Of a DNA stretch of 64,000 nucleotides, positions 13,010 through 27,800 are shown piece by piece. The position numbers and the translations under genes are program-made. The notes under the pieces were generated by a model. The model was not told where the DNA came from and did not search any database. It worked only from the letters and a program-made list of their open reading frames with translations. The DNA is from Rapana venosa. Its lineage: Eukaryota; Mollusca; Gastropoda; Neogastropoda; Muricidae. The stretch is taken from assembly GCA_028751875.1 (NCBI GenBank), contig CM054134.1, positions 70,766,636 to 70,830,635 of the forward strand, written 5' to 3'. How positions within the stretch are numbered: position 1 is the first letter of the stretch; each line of letters opens with the position of its first letter.

Positions 13010-13430
13010 GAATGTTCGACTTCAATCCCAGTGGGTCCATGAAGTCATCAGGGTTCGAATCCACGAACACCCGGCGGCAATCTGGTGAATTAAGAGTGTG
13101 GGAGGGTTTTATGATGTCCCAGATCAACTATTTAAGTGCAGCATACCCAAGATCAAATCCCAAGAGCCAGCAACCGCCAGTTGCCCTTAATTTCCCTTCG
13201 CTGCATAAGCCTATAGATATGCACACATGCAGAAGGAAGATCATAAAGATGCACGTTGTAGTCCTCAATCATGCAGAAGCGGTGGGTTCCGAAACACAGC
13301 AACATCATACCCAGCAACAACAATCCACCAAGACGGAAATGAAGGGCTACCATTCATGGGGGCAAAAACGGCCCATGCGCAAAAATTCACCAAGGCTGAA
13401 GCCTGGGGGGCTCTAGCCGATGAACGGTGG
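13010..13430 (+). mobile_element. tRNA-derived SINE, gastropod type (copy A, second insertion)
   Basis: Contains 'ccatgaagtcatcagg', the B-box 'gggttcgaatcc', 'ggcggcaatctggtgaatt', 'agttgcccttaatttccctt', 'cacatgcagaag' and a tail with 'gcaaaaacggcccatgcgca'. The motif order matches 33815-34165, but the sequence is diverged and has insertions. Confidence 0.65.
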
Positions 13431-13439
13431 AAAAAACCG

Positions 13440-16380
13440 TTCCACATTTGGAAGAGAAAGACTCCTGTACAGTAAGGAGAGTGAAGAGAGAATTTTCACA
13501 AAATGAAAACGCATGCAACAGGTGTTTAGAAGACAAACCTCCATGAAGTTCGGAATGCAGCTACCTTAATGTTCGGCAACGTATCATGTCCACAAAACTC
13601 ATCTCCATAGGTGAACCTCGTTGCTCAAAGGCAAGGGAATGTTTAAAAAATCAGTCAAACAGTGGCAAGTCATGAACACCGTGTATGACTGCACTAGTGC
13701 CAAGCTAGGGCCTATTGCCCTTACATCATCAGAGAGGTGATTCAGCCCCAGTTGAAAATGAAATGATGGCGATCTTGTGTGGCGTATATTTAACAATCGA
13801 AAAGAACGTGCAGGCAGCTATCAGCAATATAATATTGATAGACCATACCATGCAACAGAGACAACAATCCTTTTCAGTATGAACCTAATCAAAGAGTACA
13901 AAAAAAACGTTGCACTAAACATAAAAACAATGCGTAATCAGTTACTGTTTGTGCCCACAGCACAACTGTTGTAGGCGGTCTGCACTAAAGGATGTAGGGG
14001 GAGGGGCCCACATTCAAAGTGTCAAAGACTTCCAATTGTCCAAGGCTTCCTCTTCCCTTCCACCCAGCTCTTTTGAAACGGTCAACAGTATTGACATTTT
14101 GTGATGAAATATCATGGAACAGATGTTGCCTATGTGCCCCAGATTCCCCTCCCTGGGCTAGGTCCAGCCTACCTCTGGTTCTGTAGGAGTGGCCTACCGC
14201 GAAGGCTAACACAGGCCTATGCTAAATGTTTGTGCAAAACAGAGTGGGGTGTCTGTGTGCGTGTCGTGTAGCGAGCCTTCGCTATCGAGCGGGTATGAGC
14301 GCTGGGTAATGCTGGAGTGGGGTGGGTGCCAGTGCCCTGTCCACATCCATGCCTACTCCACTGAACCTTCCAACATAATCAAATAACTATAACCTACCCA
14401 AATACACCATGTCCAGCAAAAATGTGACCATACTCACAATGAGATTTTCGCTGAAGTCGCACGCACCACGCAGTGGCAGTACAGTAACACACAGACCACA
14501 ATAAGTTTTTTTTCTCGATGATGTGGGAAGTTGCAGGCACTCTTGCCTCATGTTGTTGTTGGCTTCTGCTTCCAAGTTAGCCGCCAGTCTAAGTCAAGTC
14601 CTTAGGTGGTGGTCGGTCTGTAGTACAACAAAGTGCCGTGCATGATGTCGTCTTATCTGATTGCTTTCACTGTAGAGCATAAACTTTTTTTCGTGTTCTG
14701 GTTATTCAATTAATCTAATTGCTGATCAGCACTTTGACTTCTACTTGGGTTTTATAAATCACATCTCGGTTATACACCTACGCCTCCCATTCATGTGTGC
14801 ACGCGCAGGTATGACAAAGTATATGCTATTATGTGAGCAATGCTTGCGTGTGAACCTGTACAGTCCGTGTACTTGGTGGACAAAGTGGTGTCCGGGTATG
14901 TGTGTGCAGTGAGCAGTGAATGAATGAGTTTAACAATCAATAGCTTGGTTTCACTCTACTTATTCTGTAAACAAGAGCACACTCATACAGGGGAGGCAGG
15001 CGAAACGAAATCCATGTTTCAACTTTCTTAGGGGAGGAGGAACAAAACAAAATCTCAAGTCGGGGGGTCACCGGCTGTCCTGCTGCCAGGTCAAATTGAA
15101 GCATTTTATATTACACATATAGCTGAGCAGCAGGCAACGCTCCAGCCAACACTGCCGCTATCTCAACTCTCCACTCACCACTGTCCGACCAACGTTATAA
15201 GTTCCCTCTCACCTCTAACAAAGGGTTTTTAGGCCTATTAAACAATAATGAAGTACTCGAATAACTATTCATAGTAAAAGTACAAGTCATTGATAATCAA
15301 TGGGTATTCAATAGGTGGATATTTCATCATTGTTTCAATAATCCGGCCATAAATGCATAAAAGGAATCTGTCTCACTTTTATAATCAGCCTCCCTTTTCC
15401 CTTTTGAGCGTGATCACCATAACACTACATTCACATTCATAAACAAATCTGTTCACAATAGTATCCACAATTCCTGTTTCTAATCTGAATGGGTCTTGTC
15501 CTCTGCTATTGTAGTCGATTCAAGATTCTCGTTAGATACTTAAGGGTGGAAGATTATTCACGATTTAACTATTCAACACTAATAAAATGGCCGGAAATAT
15601 ATCCGATGACAAGACAACAGGACTATGTAAATAATAAGAATTAAATAAATCTTATAAACCATTTTATGGCACTATCCCCCAGAATTTATCCCATGAATGT
15701 ATTCTTCCTTCATATCATGTGTTTGAAGTATCACCCTATCGTATTAAATATATTAGTTTTCCACTAGTCTTCACACATCATCTCTAACTTCTATCCATGG
15801 ATTTTTTATAACCTTCTTTAACTATTTTCCGTTTTTATTTCATTCATCTTTTTTTGGTTTTCTATTACCTACTTTCTTTTTCACTTTATTTCTTTATTTA
15901 GTTTCCATCACAAGACTAACATTGACAAAAGTTCAAGTTACAGAACAAAAATATAACTTAATTATACCGTCTCCATTCCAACAGCCTAGCAGAAAGGGAA
16001 ATTCAGTCCCTCAGAAACCCTGACCTGCTGCCGCTGCCAAAGGCCAAAAGTGATGAAGTATTGTTTTGACTTTACAATGTTAACTATGGGTGAGAACTAT
16101 TTATCCGCTCTTCTAGCCACCACGGTAACAAGTAAGTGATGAAAGGATACCAGCCATCCCTAACTATCTAGCGAGATACATCACAGTTGGCGGCCTTACT
16201 AATAATTAGGGGAAAGAGCCCCGAACCATCACTTAGAAAACAATATACTTGTAGTAACAAAAATCATCATGTCACTTTTCACAAAAACACATAATAACCA
16301 CACAATCCCACCACATGTGCAGGCACTTCAAAGCAATCATCAACACCTAGTGCACCCAGAATAATTGCACACGTTTAAGA
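13440..16380. other. Non-coding stretch of copy A, no gene recognised
   Basis: AT-rich in 15200-16000, with no reading frame above about 75 codons and no repeat I can name. The counterpart is 29814-32754. Confidence 0.6.
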
Positions 16381-16381
16381 C

Positions 16382-16530
16382 CCGTAATTTATGTCAGCGT
16401 TTCGGACCGGGCTTACGAAACACAACAAGGCTGACATCCTTCGAAGTCGGGAATGCGGGCACCTTCATGGTGGCAAAAACGGTCGCATACTCAAAATCAC
16501 AGAACCATTGTTTGAACCCCCCAGCTCTGG
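16382..16530 (+). mobile_element. SINE tail fragment, gastropod type (copy A)
   Basis: 'taatttatgtcagcgtttcg', 'aacacaacaaggctgac', 'gcgggcaccttcatggtgg' and 'caaaaacggtcgcatac' match the 3' body of the gastropod SINE family. The tRNA-like head is absent. Confidence 0.5.
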
Positions 16531-16606
16531 GCCGAGGAACAGAAACCAAAGCACCCACAACACTCACACACACACACCACAACGTTAGCACTTTATTGTT
16601 GAAAAT

Positions 16607-16955
16607 AATGGCGCCATGGGCCATGAAACCTACCAGTTGTACCACCAAAATGCATTGACAAGGTTAACTGCATATGTCCGTCAGTTTAGCCTACAAGATG
16701 TGAATCTATCAATTCGTAGATGCCCAATGGACATATTGAAATTCCGATCAGTTTCCGAGCAAGGCAACTGAACCACCAATATGGATGTACACATTCACTT
16801 GCCATCATCATTTTCTGCAGACCATCATGACATGTAGCCTATGTTGGCAGGGAGGGTGAGGGAGCGGGGTACACGCGAGATTGTTTTTGTGGTCATCTAC
16901 ATTCCGTAGCGGGTTCGAAGCCAACCTACTGAGACACCCGTTAGAGAGAGGATTA
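16607..16955. repeat. Degraded fragment of the C unit at the end of copy A
   Basis: It matches 32981-33320 with many scattered one- and two-base insertions and substitutions, and then joins straight to copy B. It includes the 'gtagcgggttcga' SINE box. An abrupt fall from near-perfect identity to indel-rich identity at 16607 suggests a low-quality contig end. Confidence 0.8.
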
Positions 16956-18420
16956 TAAAATAATATTTTATTTGTTTTAAATAATGCAGATGAATAATTA
17001 GCATTCAATTAACGACATTTGTGCCTCTGGTTGGCAAATGCGACTTATGTGGTGAGCATCACAAATGTCAACAATGTCAAGCAGAACATTTATTATGCTC
17101 ATAGGTTAAAACCCCACGTTAACTCCAGACTTTCACAAAGACAAGGCCTTAACATATTGCCGTAGTAGAACGGACTATGTATGTCGGCCTTGTTCGAGAG
17201 ATCGAAGCCTTCCAAACAGCAGAGTAGGCAGCTGCTGTTTTTGGAAATTGGGCAGAAATCCTATAATCTAGAGTGGAGATGCCATGCCCACAGTACATCC
17301 CACACTCACGCAACGGACGGTCAAGTGAGCATATAAGGACAGTCCCAGCGTAGGAGATGTTTCTCCAAAGGGCCAACCACCCTAAGGGCATGCAGCACAT
17401 AAGGACAGAGCGAGTCAAGAAGAGCCTCCAGTCCGAGAAATCAGGTCGATCACTAAAGACTAAACTGTAAAAGTTTGATGAAATCCCATGAGTGGGGAAA
17501 GGCCACTGGTCATTGACAGCCACTCACTTTCAACCTTGCTGATTGCCCCCAGCGGTCAATGGATTAAACAAGCAACTTAGATAAACGCCCAGGTCCTGAC
17601 GGCACGGATGACAAAATCATAAAATAAAATTGCGTTTCACGACATGTGACGTGTTTTAAGTTTAGACAAAACAACTACCCCACAGTCAGAAATGCATCTA
17701 CCTAAATGGTGGAGGAAAATGTGCGGTCACGACCGGTGCAAGAAAAAGCCTGCACCACTGGCAAACCCTTGGAGATCTAGCAAGGAACAGGAAAACATTA
17801 CAAACAATCAAAAACCCACCCAAAAAATTCCAGAAAAAATCTCATGTCTATTTTCATCCTTACTACTAATAACAATGCTCGTATTGTTAAATTGTGTGCA
17901 AACAAATCATCTTAGTTACAAACTTATATACAAAATCCTGTAAGAACCTCGGCCAACAACAGGAACAAGGCCACAACAAAGTGACCACGGTGGGGCAAAA
18001 GAAATCACTTTCTTCATGGATTAAAAACATTGGGAAGCACAGATATCAACCTGCCTACCATTTCATGTATCACAGTTCTATCTTGTTGTGCTCTGAAACA
18101 TATCCCCCGAAGAACTTGTCAGGGCAAGCTTTCATTAATCTTTTCCCTTTTAAAGTGATCATAATTTATGGTTTGGTAGCTACCCACTGTTCCGATGTGA
18201 TATCCTTACATCCCTGCAGTAACAGCCAGTGCTTAAGGCCACTACCCCTTAAAAGTCCCTTTATGGATGAGACTATAACACATGAGGGGAGGCCCTGGTA
18301 GAGTAAACACATGCAGAACATCTTGTACATCAACGTTAAAAAAAAGAATCTGTTTCTTGCCTTAAAAAGAGTGCCCTACTTGTGCACGTTGTAAAAAGAG
18401 CAACACAAGGTGGAAGGATG

Positions 18421-18826
18421 CCTATAAGCCGAGTGATTAAGACCGATATTACAACTTCAATCCTATGTGTCCATGAAGTCATACTTTCAAAACTTGGTCG
18501 AGTGTCCTGTGAATTAAGGTGGGGATTTTTAACAATCACGCCTATTCAACTTCACAAGCAAAAGAAGTCACCGACCTGCCAGTGCCTTGATTCCCTTCGT
18601 GGATAAACATAACAGAAGTATGCGCATCAAAGATGTCCGTGCAAAACCTGTAATTTCCATGTCAGTATGTGGTGGTGAATGAAATCAGCAAACAACCACC
18701 CATCAGAGCGCGCATACATCCCTGAAGGTTTGGAATGTGGGAATAGACCTTTTATATAAGCAAAAACAGTGCCCAATGACCAAAATCTCACCATTAGAGT
18801 CTCTAACCAAGAATCAGTGACATGGG
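18421..18826 (+). mobile_element. tRNA-derived SINE, gastropod type (copy B)
   Basis: Identical counterpart of the SINE at 2050-2455 in the duplicated block. Confidence 0.7.
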
Positions 18827-18885
18827 GGCAAATTTGCTCATAATTAATTAAAGGGAAGGGGTGGGGGGTTGCTATAAATTTTTTT

Positions 18886-19201
18886 TTCCTTTTTCTTTTT
18901 CGCCTACGATCTATGACGATTCCTGTCCCTAGCCCTGCAGTTTCCCACGCCGCTCATTTCAATTCTCCATGGTCCACAGTGCAACTATACCCAGATCGTT
19001 AAGATTCTCATCCCCAGGGTCCGGAAGTCCACATGGGGCCCATCAATAACAGGGCCGCCAGAGTCCACCCAGCCAGGGGTCCTGCACTGCTGCTGGGTCA
19101 CTTTGTGGTGTTCAAGATGGTGCAGCCCTGCCGAGCGTAACATATGCAAGACTGACGAAGACCCACCTACTAACGGAGCCCCCTAGCAATGAACAGAAAT
19201 T
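18886..19201 (-). mobile_element. Diverged fragment of the antisense SINE-like repeat (copy B)
   Basis: Identical counterpart of 2515-2830. Confidence 0.55.
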
Positions 19202-20270
19202 ATGAGCACAGTCGAGTGGGATTCATGAAAACTGTGCATTTGTGGTGAAAACACAGTTAAAAACTGATTTATGTTTATGGTGGGTTAGGAGTCCTTAACC
19301 CAACCCAGGGGTGGGGGGACCTAGTGCATCTTGTGACCCGAGCTGATTCCTGACCTATCAGATTCATAAAATATAAGGATACTGAAGATACGTCTGTTAC
19401 TGTCTTGGACCGTGACTGAACCAACTTGCAAATCGGAAAGACACCGTATTGGCGCGAAGACAGACATAGAGAACAGCCAGTCACGCAACACTTAATCCAC
19501 ATAAAAAGAGGAGACAAAATACAAACAGAAAGGGATATATGGATAAAGAATAAATCCATAATATTTGCATTATTTTATCTTTATATAATTCAGATTGAAA
19601 GAAATTATGTAACAAAAGTATATACACGTTATACTCCTTAAAACATTATAAAATATCTGAAGATAATCTTCAACTTCACATAACTCAAATACCACACAGG
19701 AGATGTCATATATAATACCAATATCTTCGAACTATAGCCAATGCCACACGTTTTATACTCACATGTTATCATGATAGTGCTGGCCTAACTGAGGGCACAC
19801 GTGGCACGTGGTTTCCAGTCCCACAGCTCCAGAAAGCACGGGCAGTGCCCTATCATAACACTGAAGAAACCAGAGGTTTTTCCATGGACAAAACCTGACC
19901 AGTCAACCTGACCAATGTTTACATTTAAAAGAGGTTGACATTAAAAAGATAATTGTATTACACATTGTGCGACAATGCCCATTACATTTATGATCTCACA
20001 ATTAACTATATGAAATGATTCAAATCCTTTTCACACCTAAATCTGAACTAGTACATAACATTACCATTTATTATAACAAACATATGTTAGAAAGCAGTTT
20101 TCTGTCGCTGATTTTGATGAATCCATTTTTACAATTAATGTACACAACACTTATGTAAAAACCACGCTAAAAAAAAATAACAAAATTAAACAAGACAGGC
20201 GCTACAATCAATTAAGAAACCAACCTTTAAATGGTTACTTACTTACAAATGAGATCAGCAGTTAATAGCT

Positions 20271-21461
20271 CCAACCAGGTTCTTAGATCCCCTCATCGCA
20301 GGCAGGTTTATGGAACCTTACCAGTCTGTGATGCTTTCCCCTCATTCAGGACTGACTGGCGCTGGCATGTGCCTGAGCTGTTCAGGTGTGTGAACTTGGG
20401 CACAGGCAAAGCTTTCCGCATGCAAATTCGGATTTTTGGATGGCGCTCAGATTTTAACTGGAAAATGTTTCTGGTGTGAATAGACTTGGCACAAAACGTA
20501 GCGATGCTTCCCAACATTCAGTTTTTGAATAGCAGCGAGCTGCTAGGATTTGACTGGAGCTGTTCTAGTGTAGTTTTGGCACAGCGATGCTTCCCATCAA
20601 ATGGGTTTTTGATGGTACTGGATTTAACTGAACATTCTGGTGTAGCCGACTTTGCGAACATGGCGAAGCTTCCCCATACATTCAACTTTGGCTGTGCCAG
20701 CTGGACCATCCAACGGTATTTGATGGGCACTGGTGATAAAACAGACGCGTGATCAATGAGAGTTGACTTATGGGCACAGGGTTATAGTCATTCCTCTTAC
20801 AGTTTTTTGAATGTGCTAGAAATTGACTGAGCTGTTTGGTGAAGTTCTGGTGTAAGGTCGTACTAAGGCACACGGTGATCTATTCCCATTTGTTCATGTT
20901 TTTGATGGTGTTAGATTTGATTGAAGCTGTTCCTGGGTTATCTACTTTGGCACAGTGATGCCTCCCTCATTCTTTTATTTTATGACTGTCACAGTATGGA
21001 TTTGACTGGAGCTGTTCTGGGTGTGTTGACGTGGGTACAGGAGATACTTCCCATTGTTCAGTGATTCTCTTGATGGCACTTGGTACAAACAGGAGGAAGT
21101 TGACTGGAGCTGTTGTCTGGTGAAACGAAACTTAGGTACATGTGCTATATGATTTCCGCCCCACCTAACCTTTTTTTGAAGGTGCTAAGATATGACTGGA
21201 AGCAGTTTTACTATCTGGATGTCTATGCGACTTTGGGACAGATTTGAATGCATTCCGATTATCGCATCATTTTCAGGTTTTTGATGGAGTGGCTGTTGAG
21301 GATCTTCAGAACTGGAGCTGTACTGTGAAACGACTATTGGAACAGTGTTATGTGCAGATCCAGACCATCATTCAGTATTAATGATGGTGCAAGATATGGA
21401 CAGTTGAGCGTGTATCAGCAGGTGTTAAATGACTTTTATGGTCACAGGTCCCATCCAATCC
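20271..21461. repeat. Degenerate ~90-bp tandem repeat (copy B)
   Basis: Duplicate of 3900-5090 at offset 16371, with the same units and spacing. Confidence 0.75.
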
Positions 21462-24070
21462 GTAGAGCGATGGCCCTGAACATTGAATTATTCTATGCTT
21501 TATTGTACCTAGTTGCATAAAGTGAATAAGTCACAAACTAAAATAAATGAAATAACATCAGGTATGTTAAACACTAAGCTATTACAAAACTACATAATAC
21601 AAATATGAATCAATCAACCAGTTTTTACCAAAAGCATAAAAGTAGCACATATCAAAAACAATGGATTCTTCTTGGTCGTTATAGGTGGTTGTGGGTCCAA
21701 ATCCCTAAATGTCATAATTTGGGTATGTTTTTTTGTCCATATCAAAACTATCAACTCTGACACCCAGACCAAAACTTAAATGTGCCCAATGGGAGGGCTG
21801 GGGACCCTAAAACGTTGAGCAGGAGCTGTGACCTGCCCAAAGCTGCCCCATCAAACACTTTACAGATGCCATCACTAATGTTTAAAATAACTTACTTGAC
21901 CAACACTGCAGGTGCTTAGTCACTCTCCGTGGCCTGATCAACAACGCAGAGCGTATTTTGATTTTTTAAAATACTGCAGAGTTAATACTTTTGATTATTT
22001 TTAAAAATACTGCAGAGTAACGAAAGACACCACAGCCAAGTAGTCTTAAAAGTGTTAATTTAAGCTGCTAACCATTACGTATTTAATTAACAGTTTTGGG
22101 TTGGAGTGTTTTTTGCGTAACTAAATATAGGGTTGCTTCTTATGATGAGATTCATGGATATTTTCTTTTCCAGATGCCCTAGAAAGGCAGAAAAGAGCAA
22201 GAACGATAAAACAAATGCAAAACAACAGACTCTACAAACCAAACGTAATGGAGCGATTTACCAAAAAGAACAGGCCTCCAAGACAGGAAAAAAAGTTCAA
22301 CAAAGCCAAACTACAAGGACCACAAAGACAAGACCCAGACGAACTGGCAGGCCCCCATAGAAGTTGACAACACAAACACGTTAACAAATACACTGTACAA
22401 AGACAGCGAGGTTCTAAAGCTAGTAGTCACGAAAGATGGACCAAAACGAAAGTAACCATGATTTTCCGTATTTTGTTGGTACTTAAAGGTCACAGCATCT
22501 TAGATGGTGGTAGGACTACCAGTGGCACATCTGGTCACCAATCATCAGTCCCATGATGGCATATGCATAGTCGACAGTTTTTCCTATTACTCCAGGCTTT
22601 GTCCGACTTTTCTGCTTTGACAAGCATGGAGCGAGTTGACTCCCATTGTGGTCCACACATTCACAGCCCCATGTGAATTCCCATACAATGTACTAAACCA
22701 GGTTAGACCCATATGTAATAAAGCATTGTTGGCAGTGGAAAAAGCAGAAGGAAAAGACCCGTGAAACATGAGAGTGGCAGGCGAAAGAACATGTCCCCCT
22801 CCTAAACTACCCGTTCCTAAAGAATGCCAAAATGTGTACAGAGAACTACCTCCAATAGTATCGCTACCTCCTGACATCAAAAACGGTCCCAAAGGATGCC
22901 AGTAGTTGCCACAGGTCACACAAAGTCTAATCAACAAAACCCAAAGAAATGGCCAGTAGGTGACCACAGTCACAAACACAACCCCATAACCCACGTCCCA
23001 AAGAAGCCCAGTAAGGTGACACAGTCACACTACACCCTCATGAGAGATGGGGAAAGACCTCAAGGGATTTGAATTAGGGGGATTTTGGTTGTGCTGCAAG
23101 GACCACAGATGGGGTTATCTTCACCAGTCACAAGATGCCCCCCACCCACCTGGTCGCTTGTTGCTATTGTCGCCCCAAACCAAGTGGGACAGGCATGGAC
23201 AGGTGTAAGTCGCGGAGCGTCGCATTATCATAGGTAGCGTATCGCAGTCTGCGATCCGTATGTGGCTAACCAATACCCGACTTGTGCGGAATGAGCGTTT
23301 AGACTTTCTCATACCCGAGCCCACGCTTGGCGGCCCTCATGTATAGTATGGGTGAGGATGAGGGTTCTACGTACACAGTGTGGATGACTAGGGTTGTGAA
23401 GGGGTAAGTGATAAAAAGATTGAGGTGAAGATATAAAGCGGCAAGAGAAGACACTCCCAAGCAGGGCATTAAAACCAAGAAACTGGGACCACCTGCATCG
23501 AGATGATTCAAAGGGAACTAACCCAAAAGCCGGTAGATCGAGTAAGAAGTCAGCAACAGATTCATTGGGTAAGGTGTGGACACCGACAAGGAGTCACGGC
23601 TTCCTGCGATAGAAAGAAGGTGTGTTGACACCGGATACTATCCAGGGTCAGCATCCGCATTGCCCACCAGATAAAGACACCCCATGCAAGGGAACACCCT
23701 TCAACAACTGGTGGGGTCCCAACACTACAAGACACTCGCCCTCATGACCATTGTCCGAAAGATGAATCGCACTGTGCCCCATCATAACCACTGCCACAAC
23801 AATTAAGTCTCCAATACCCATCAAACCACTGTCCCCAAAAGCATTTGAGACATTCACTGGCACTAGATATGCTGTTTTTCTTAGATCTCTAGCACTAACG
23901 TTGTTTTGATCCCTAGTTTAAATCTAATGTTCTCTGTACTCTCTATTCTAAGTTATAAAATCATACTTTATTTGGGGCTAGTTTTAATTATTCTAGCCTA
24001 GCTTATTGCAACACTTTTTATGGGCCCTAATTCTAGCTCTAAATTCCCTACTCTAACTCTATCATATTGT

Positions 24071-24621
24071 AGTGAGTTCTAGAGTCTATTAACTTTACTA
24101 CTAACTGTAGGTATAGGCCCCTCACATACTCCCCCTGAGCATAGGCCGCCGACCACAACCGCCAGATGGTCCGCTGTCCTGGGGTATCTACACTCTCGCC
24201 AGCTGTCTCCAGGTATATCCCCATCTTTCTTCTGTTTTCCTGCCTCAATGTCACGTCGCCAGGTGTTTCTTTCTTGTTGCCTTGGATCCTCTTTATTCGT
24301 ATTTTCACCTGGGGGTCTCCCATGATAGTGCCTGCCATTGTGATGTGTGCTGGCTGCTTTCCCCTCGAGGGTGTCCCCATCATCCCCACAATCCTCCTGC
24401 GCCGAATAGGGGTGGTATCCATTCTCGCAGGCACAGGTTGGGTGACGGTGCCAACAGTCTGCGTTGACAGAAGGTGGTCCGGGGCCAGTGGATCTGGAGG
24501 ATTCGGTCACTCAGGGACTGTTGATGAAGGACTGCACTTTCCTTGATGGTGGTTCTTGTTGGACCCTCCAAGGTATCCGTCTCCATAAAGTCGGACTGTC
24601 TTGACGTTGGGATATTGAACA
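24071..24621 (-). mobile_element. Candidate LTR-retrotransposon end (copy B)
   Basis: Identical counterpart of 7700-8250 in copy B, carrying the same polypurine-like tract and frameshifted proline/arginine-rich reading frames. Confidence 0.3.
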
Positions 24622-24835
24622 GCCTATATTTGTGCGGGTTTTCTAGTGCAATTATCTAACTGATTTATCTATCTTTTAGCAAGGTATCAGGTAAGCAATC
24701 AGGAATTTGGTCCCCAGTGATAAAGGCAACTGACAGTTAAAAGGACCAACGGCACGACCCACACTTGCAAATTCATATTCTAATCAACACCTGTGCACTA
24801 GGCTACTAGGACAGATCTGTAAAGTCTTAACGTGA

Positions 24836-27800
24836 ACACTGAGAACTTTGGGGACGAAGTCAGAGATATCCACATTCTAAAAACAAAGAGATAAGTATAC
24901 TAACGTCAGGGTATAAGCAGAATACCCCCATATCTGAAAGCTAACGTCGACTATGCTGAGAACTTTTGGGGAAGCAAATATCCCCAATCTAGTAAAACCA
25001 ATCTAAAAAACAAAACGACAAAAGAACTGAAAACAACTCATGTTGAAGATAGCATAATTATCCCCATGTTCTCACAATATATCTCACAAACTAAAGCAAA
25101 ACAGACAACAAAAACAGAGACTATAGGGGAATTTGCGCAGCATATCCCCATTCTAACAAACAATGGTCAAAACTGATAACTTCTGGGGAAGCAAAAATAA
25201 CCCCACAACATAAAACTACGTTCGACTAACGGAAGAACTCTGGGGATATACGCAGAATATCCCCATTCTGAAAACCAACGTCTAATAGAACCAAGAACCT
25301 TTGACGAAGGGCAGAGATATCCCCTTATCTTCTAAAACACCCGTCGATATTTTACTGATCACCTAAACAACTGAGGGGCTAAGCAGAATATCCCCAATAC
25401 TTGAAAATAAGAGTCGACTAAACAAACAACCAAACACCTCTGTGGGATAAAGAAAATATCCCCAATCAAAAAAAACCTAACCGTCAATATACCAGATAAC
25501 TTTAGGGGATGGACAGAATATCCCCAAACTGAAAAAACTAAGGTCGACTAATACTGGAAAACTTCTGGGGATCGCAGAATATTCCCCAAACTGCAAGCTA
25601 ATGTCGACTAAACGTGTGTAAAAACTCAGGGTATAGCAGAATAACCCCAATCAGAAAACTAACGTCGAATAATACTGGAGACTTTGGGGATAAGCAGAAT
25701 AGTCCCCAAACTGAAAAGCTCACTCAAAAGTACTGAAAACACTGGTGGATAAGCAGTAATATGCCACCCATTCTCAAAAGCTAACTGCCACCTAGACTAG
25801 AGACCTTTGGTGGATAGCAGAATATCCCCCATTACAAAGAAAACTATGGTCAAAAACTGATTCACACATGGGTAGATAGGCCAAATATCCCCCTCTGAAA
25901 ACAAAGGTCGACTAAAAAAACGAGAACTAGAAACTAGGGGATAGCAGAAATATCCCCAAATTTGGGGGGGCATAGCCTCATATCCCGTCATCCCTGTCTG
26001 GCAGGACCTGAAAACCAACGTCAACTAATATACAAAGATCTTTTACTATGGCAGAATATCCCCATACAGAAAACTACGGTCGATTATGTACTGAGAACTC
26101 TGGGGATAGCAGAATAACCCCATTCTGAAACGAAGGTCGACTAACCTAACTCTGGGGATAACAGAATATATCCCATTCTAAACTATACTAAACCCCATTC
26201 TATAAAACCTAAACGTTCAAATAAAACCAAGAAACTTGGGGATGGCAGCAAATCCCCATTTCATGAAAACCATAGAATGTCTACTAAACGAACACTCTGG
26301 GGGAAAGGCAGAATATCCCCATGACTTGAAAGTCTAATGACGACTTAAACGGGAAAACACTGTGGATAGCCAGAATATCCCCATACAAAAAACAACGGTC
26401 GAATATACTAGAGACTTGGGGATACCAGATATTACCCCAAGTCTGAAAGCATAAACGTCAAAATGTACTGAAAAAAATCAGTGATAGCAAATATCCCCAT
26501 TGCTCAAAAGCTAACGTCAACCTTACTAGAAGACTTTGGGGGATAGCAGAATAATCCCCATTCAAAACTATGGTGCAAAACTGGATAACTCTGGGATAGC
26601 AAAAAAAATAGCCCCACTTCTGAAAAAACAAAGGTCGACTCAACGGAGAACTCTGGATAGCAGAATATACCCATTCTGGAAAACCAAAACTCTAATATAC
26701 CAAGATCTTTGACGAAGGCGAGAATAACCCCTTTCAGAAAAACACTACGGTCTGAAAACAAACGGTCGATTGTAACGAAAACTCCAGGGGCATAGCAGAA
26801 TAATTATTCTCCCCATTCTGAAAACTAAGGTCGACTAAACTAACTCTGGGGATAACAGAATATATCCCCATTCTAAAACCTAACGTCAAATATACCAAGA
26901 ACTTTGGGGATGGCAGAATATCCCCATTCTGAAAACTAAGGTCGACTAAACTGAAAACTCTGGGGATAGCAGAATATCCCCATTCTGAAAGCTAAGGTCG
27001 ACTAAACTGAAAACTCTGGGGATAGCAGAATATCCCCATTCTGAAAACTAACGTCGAATATACTGAAAACTCTGGGGATAACAGAATATCCCCATTCTGA
27101 AAGCTAACGTCAAATGTACTGAAAAATCTGGGGATAAACACAATGTATTCCCATTCTAAAACCGAAAGTCAAAGATAAACCAAGAACATTTGGGGATGGC
27201 AGAATATCCCCATACAGAAAAGCGCTAACGTACGACTAAACTAACTCTGGGGGATTGCAGAATAGCCCCCATCATCTGAAACTAAGGACGACTTAAACTA
27301 ACTCTGGGTGATAGCAGAATATCCCCATGCTGAAAACTAAAGTGACTAAACTAGACCATCTCTGGGGATAACAGAATATCCCAATTCTGAAAACTAAGAT
27401 CGACTAAACTGAGAACTTGTCTGGGATAGCAGAATATCCCCAATTCTGAAACTAAGGACGAACAAACTAACTCCGGGGCTAGCAGATATACCCAATTCAC
27501 CAAAGCTACTGGTCGACTAATATTTGAGAACACAGGGGCTAGCAGATAATATATCCCCCATACTGAAAGCACAGGTCGCCTAAACAAACGTCTGGGGAAA
27601 GCAGAATAACCCCAATTCCTAAAACTACGTAGTCGAAAAAACTGGAGGAACCTCTGGGGATAGGCAGAATAATCCCCATGTCCTGAAAACTAAGGTCAAA
27701 TTTTACTGAAAACCTCTGGGGAAAACAGAATATCCATGTTCTGAAAGCCTAAATACAAATATACCAAGAACTTTGAGGGGATGGCAGAATATCCCCATTC

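Larger units (their letters stand above)
593..16606. repeat. Copy A of a ~16.0-kb near-identical direct duplication
   Basis: From 593 to 16606 the sequence matches 16964-32980 at an offset of 16371, changing to 16374 after about 10430. Differences are almost confined to 10430-10800, inside the satellite. Identity starts and stops abruptly at both ends. Nothing inside either copy looks like a conventional gene. It is either a very recent segmental duplication or a false duplication of one locus in the assembly. Confidence 0.95.
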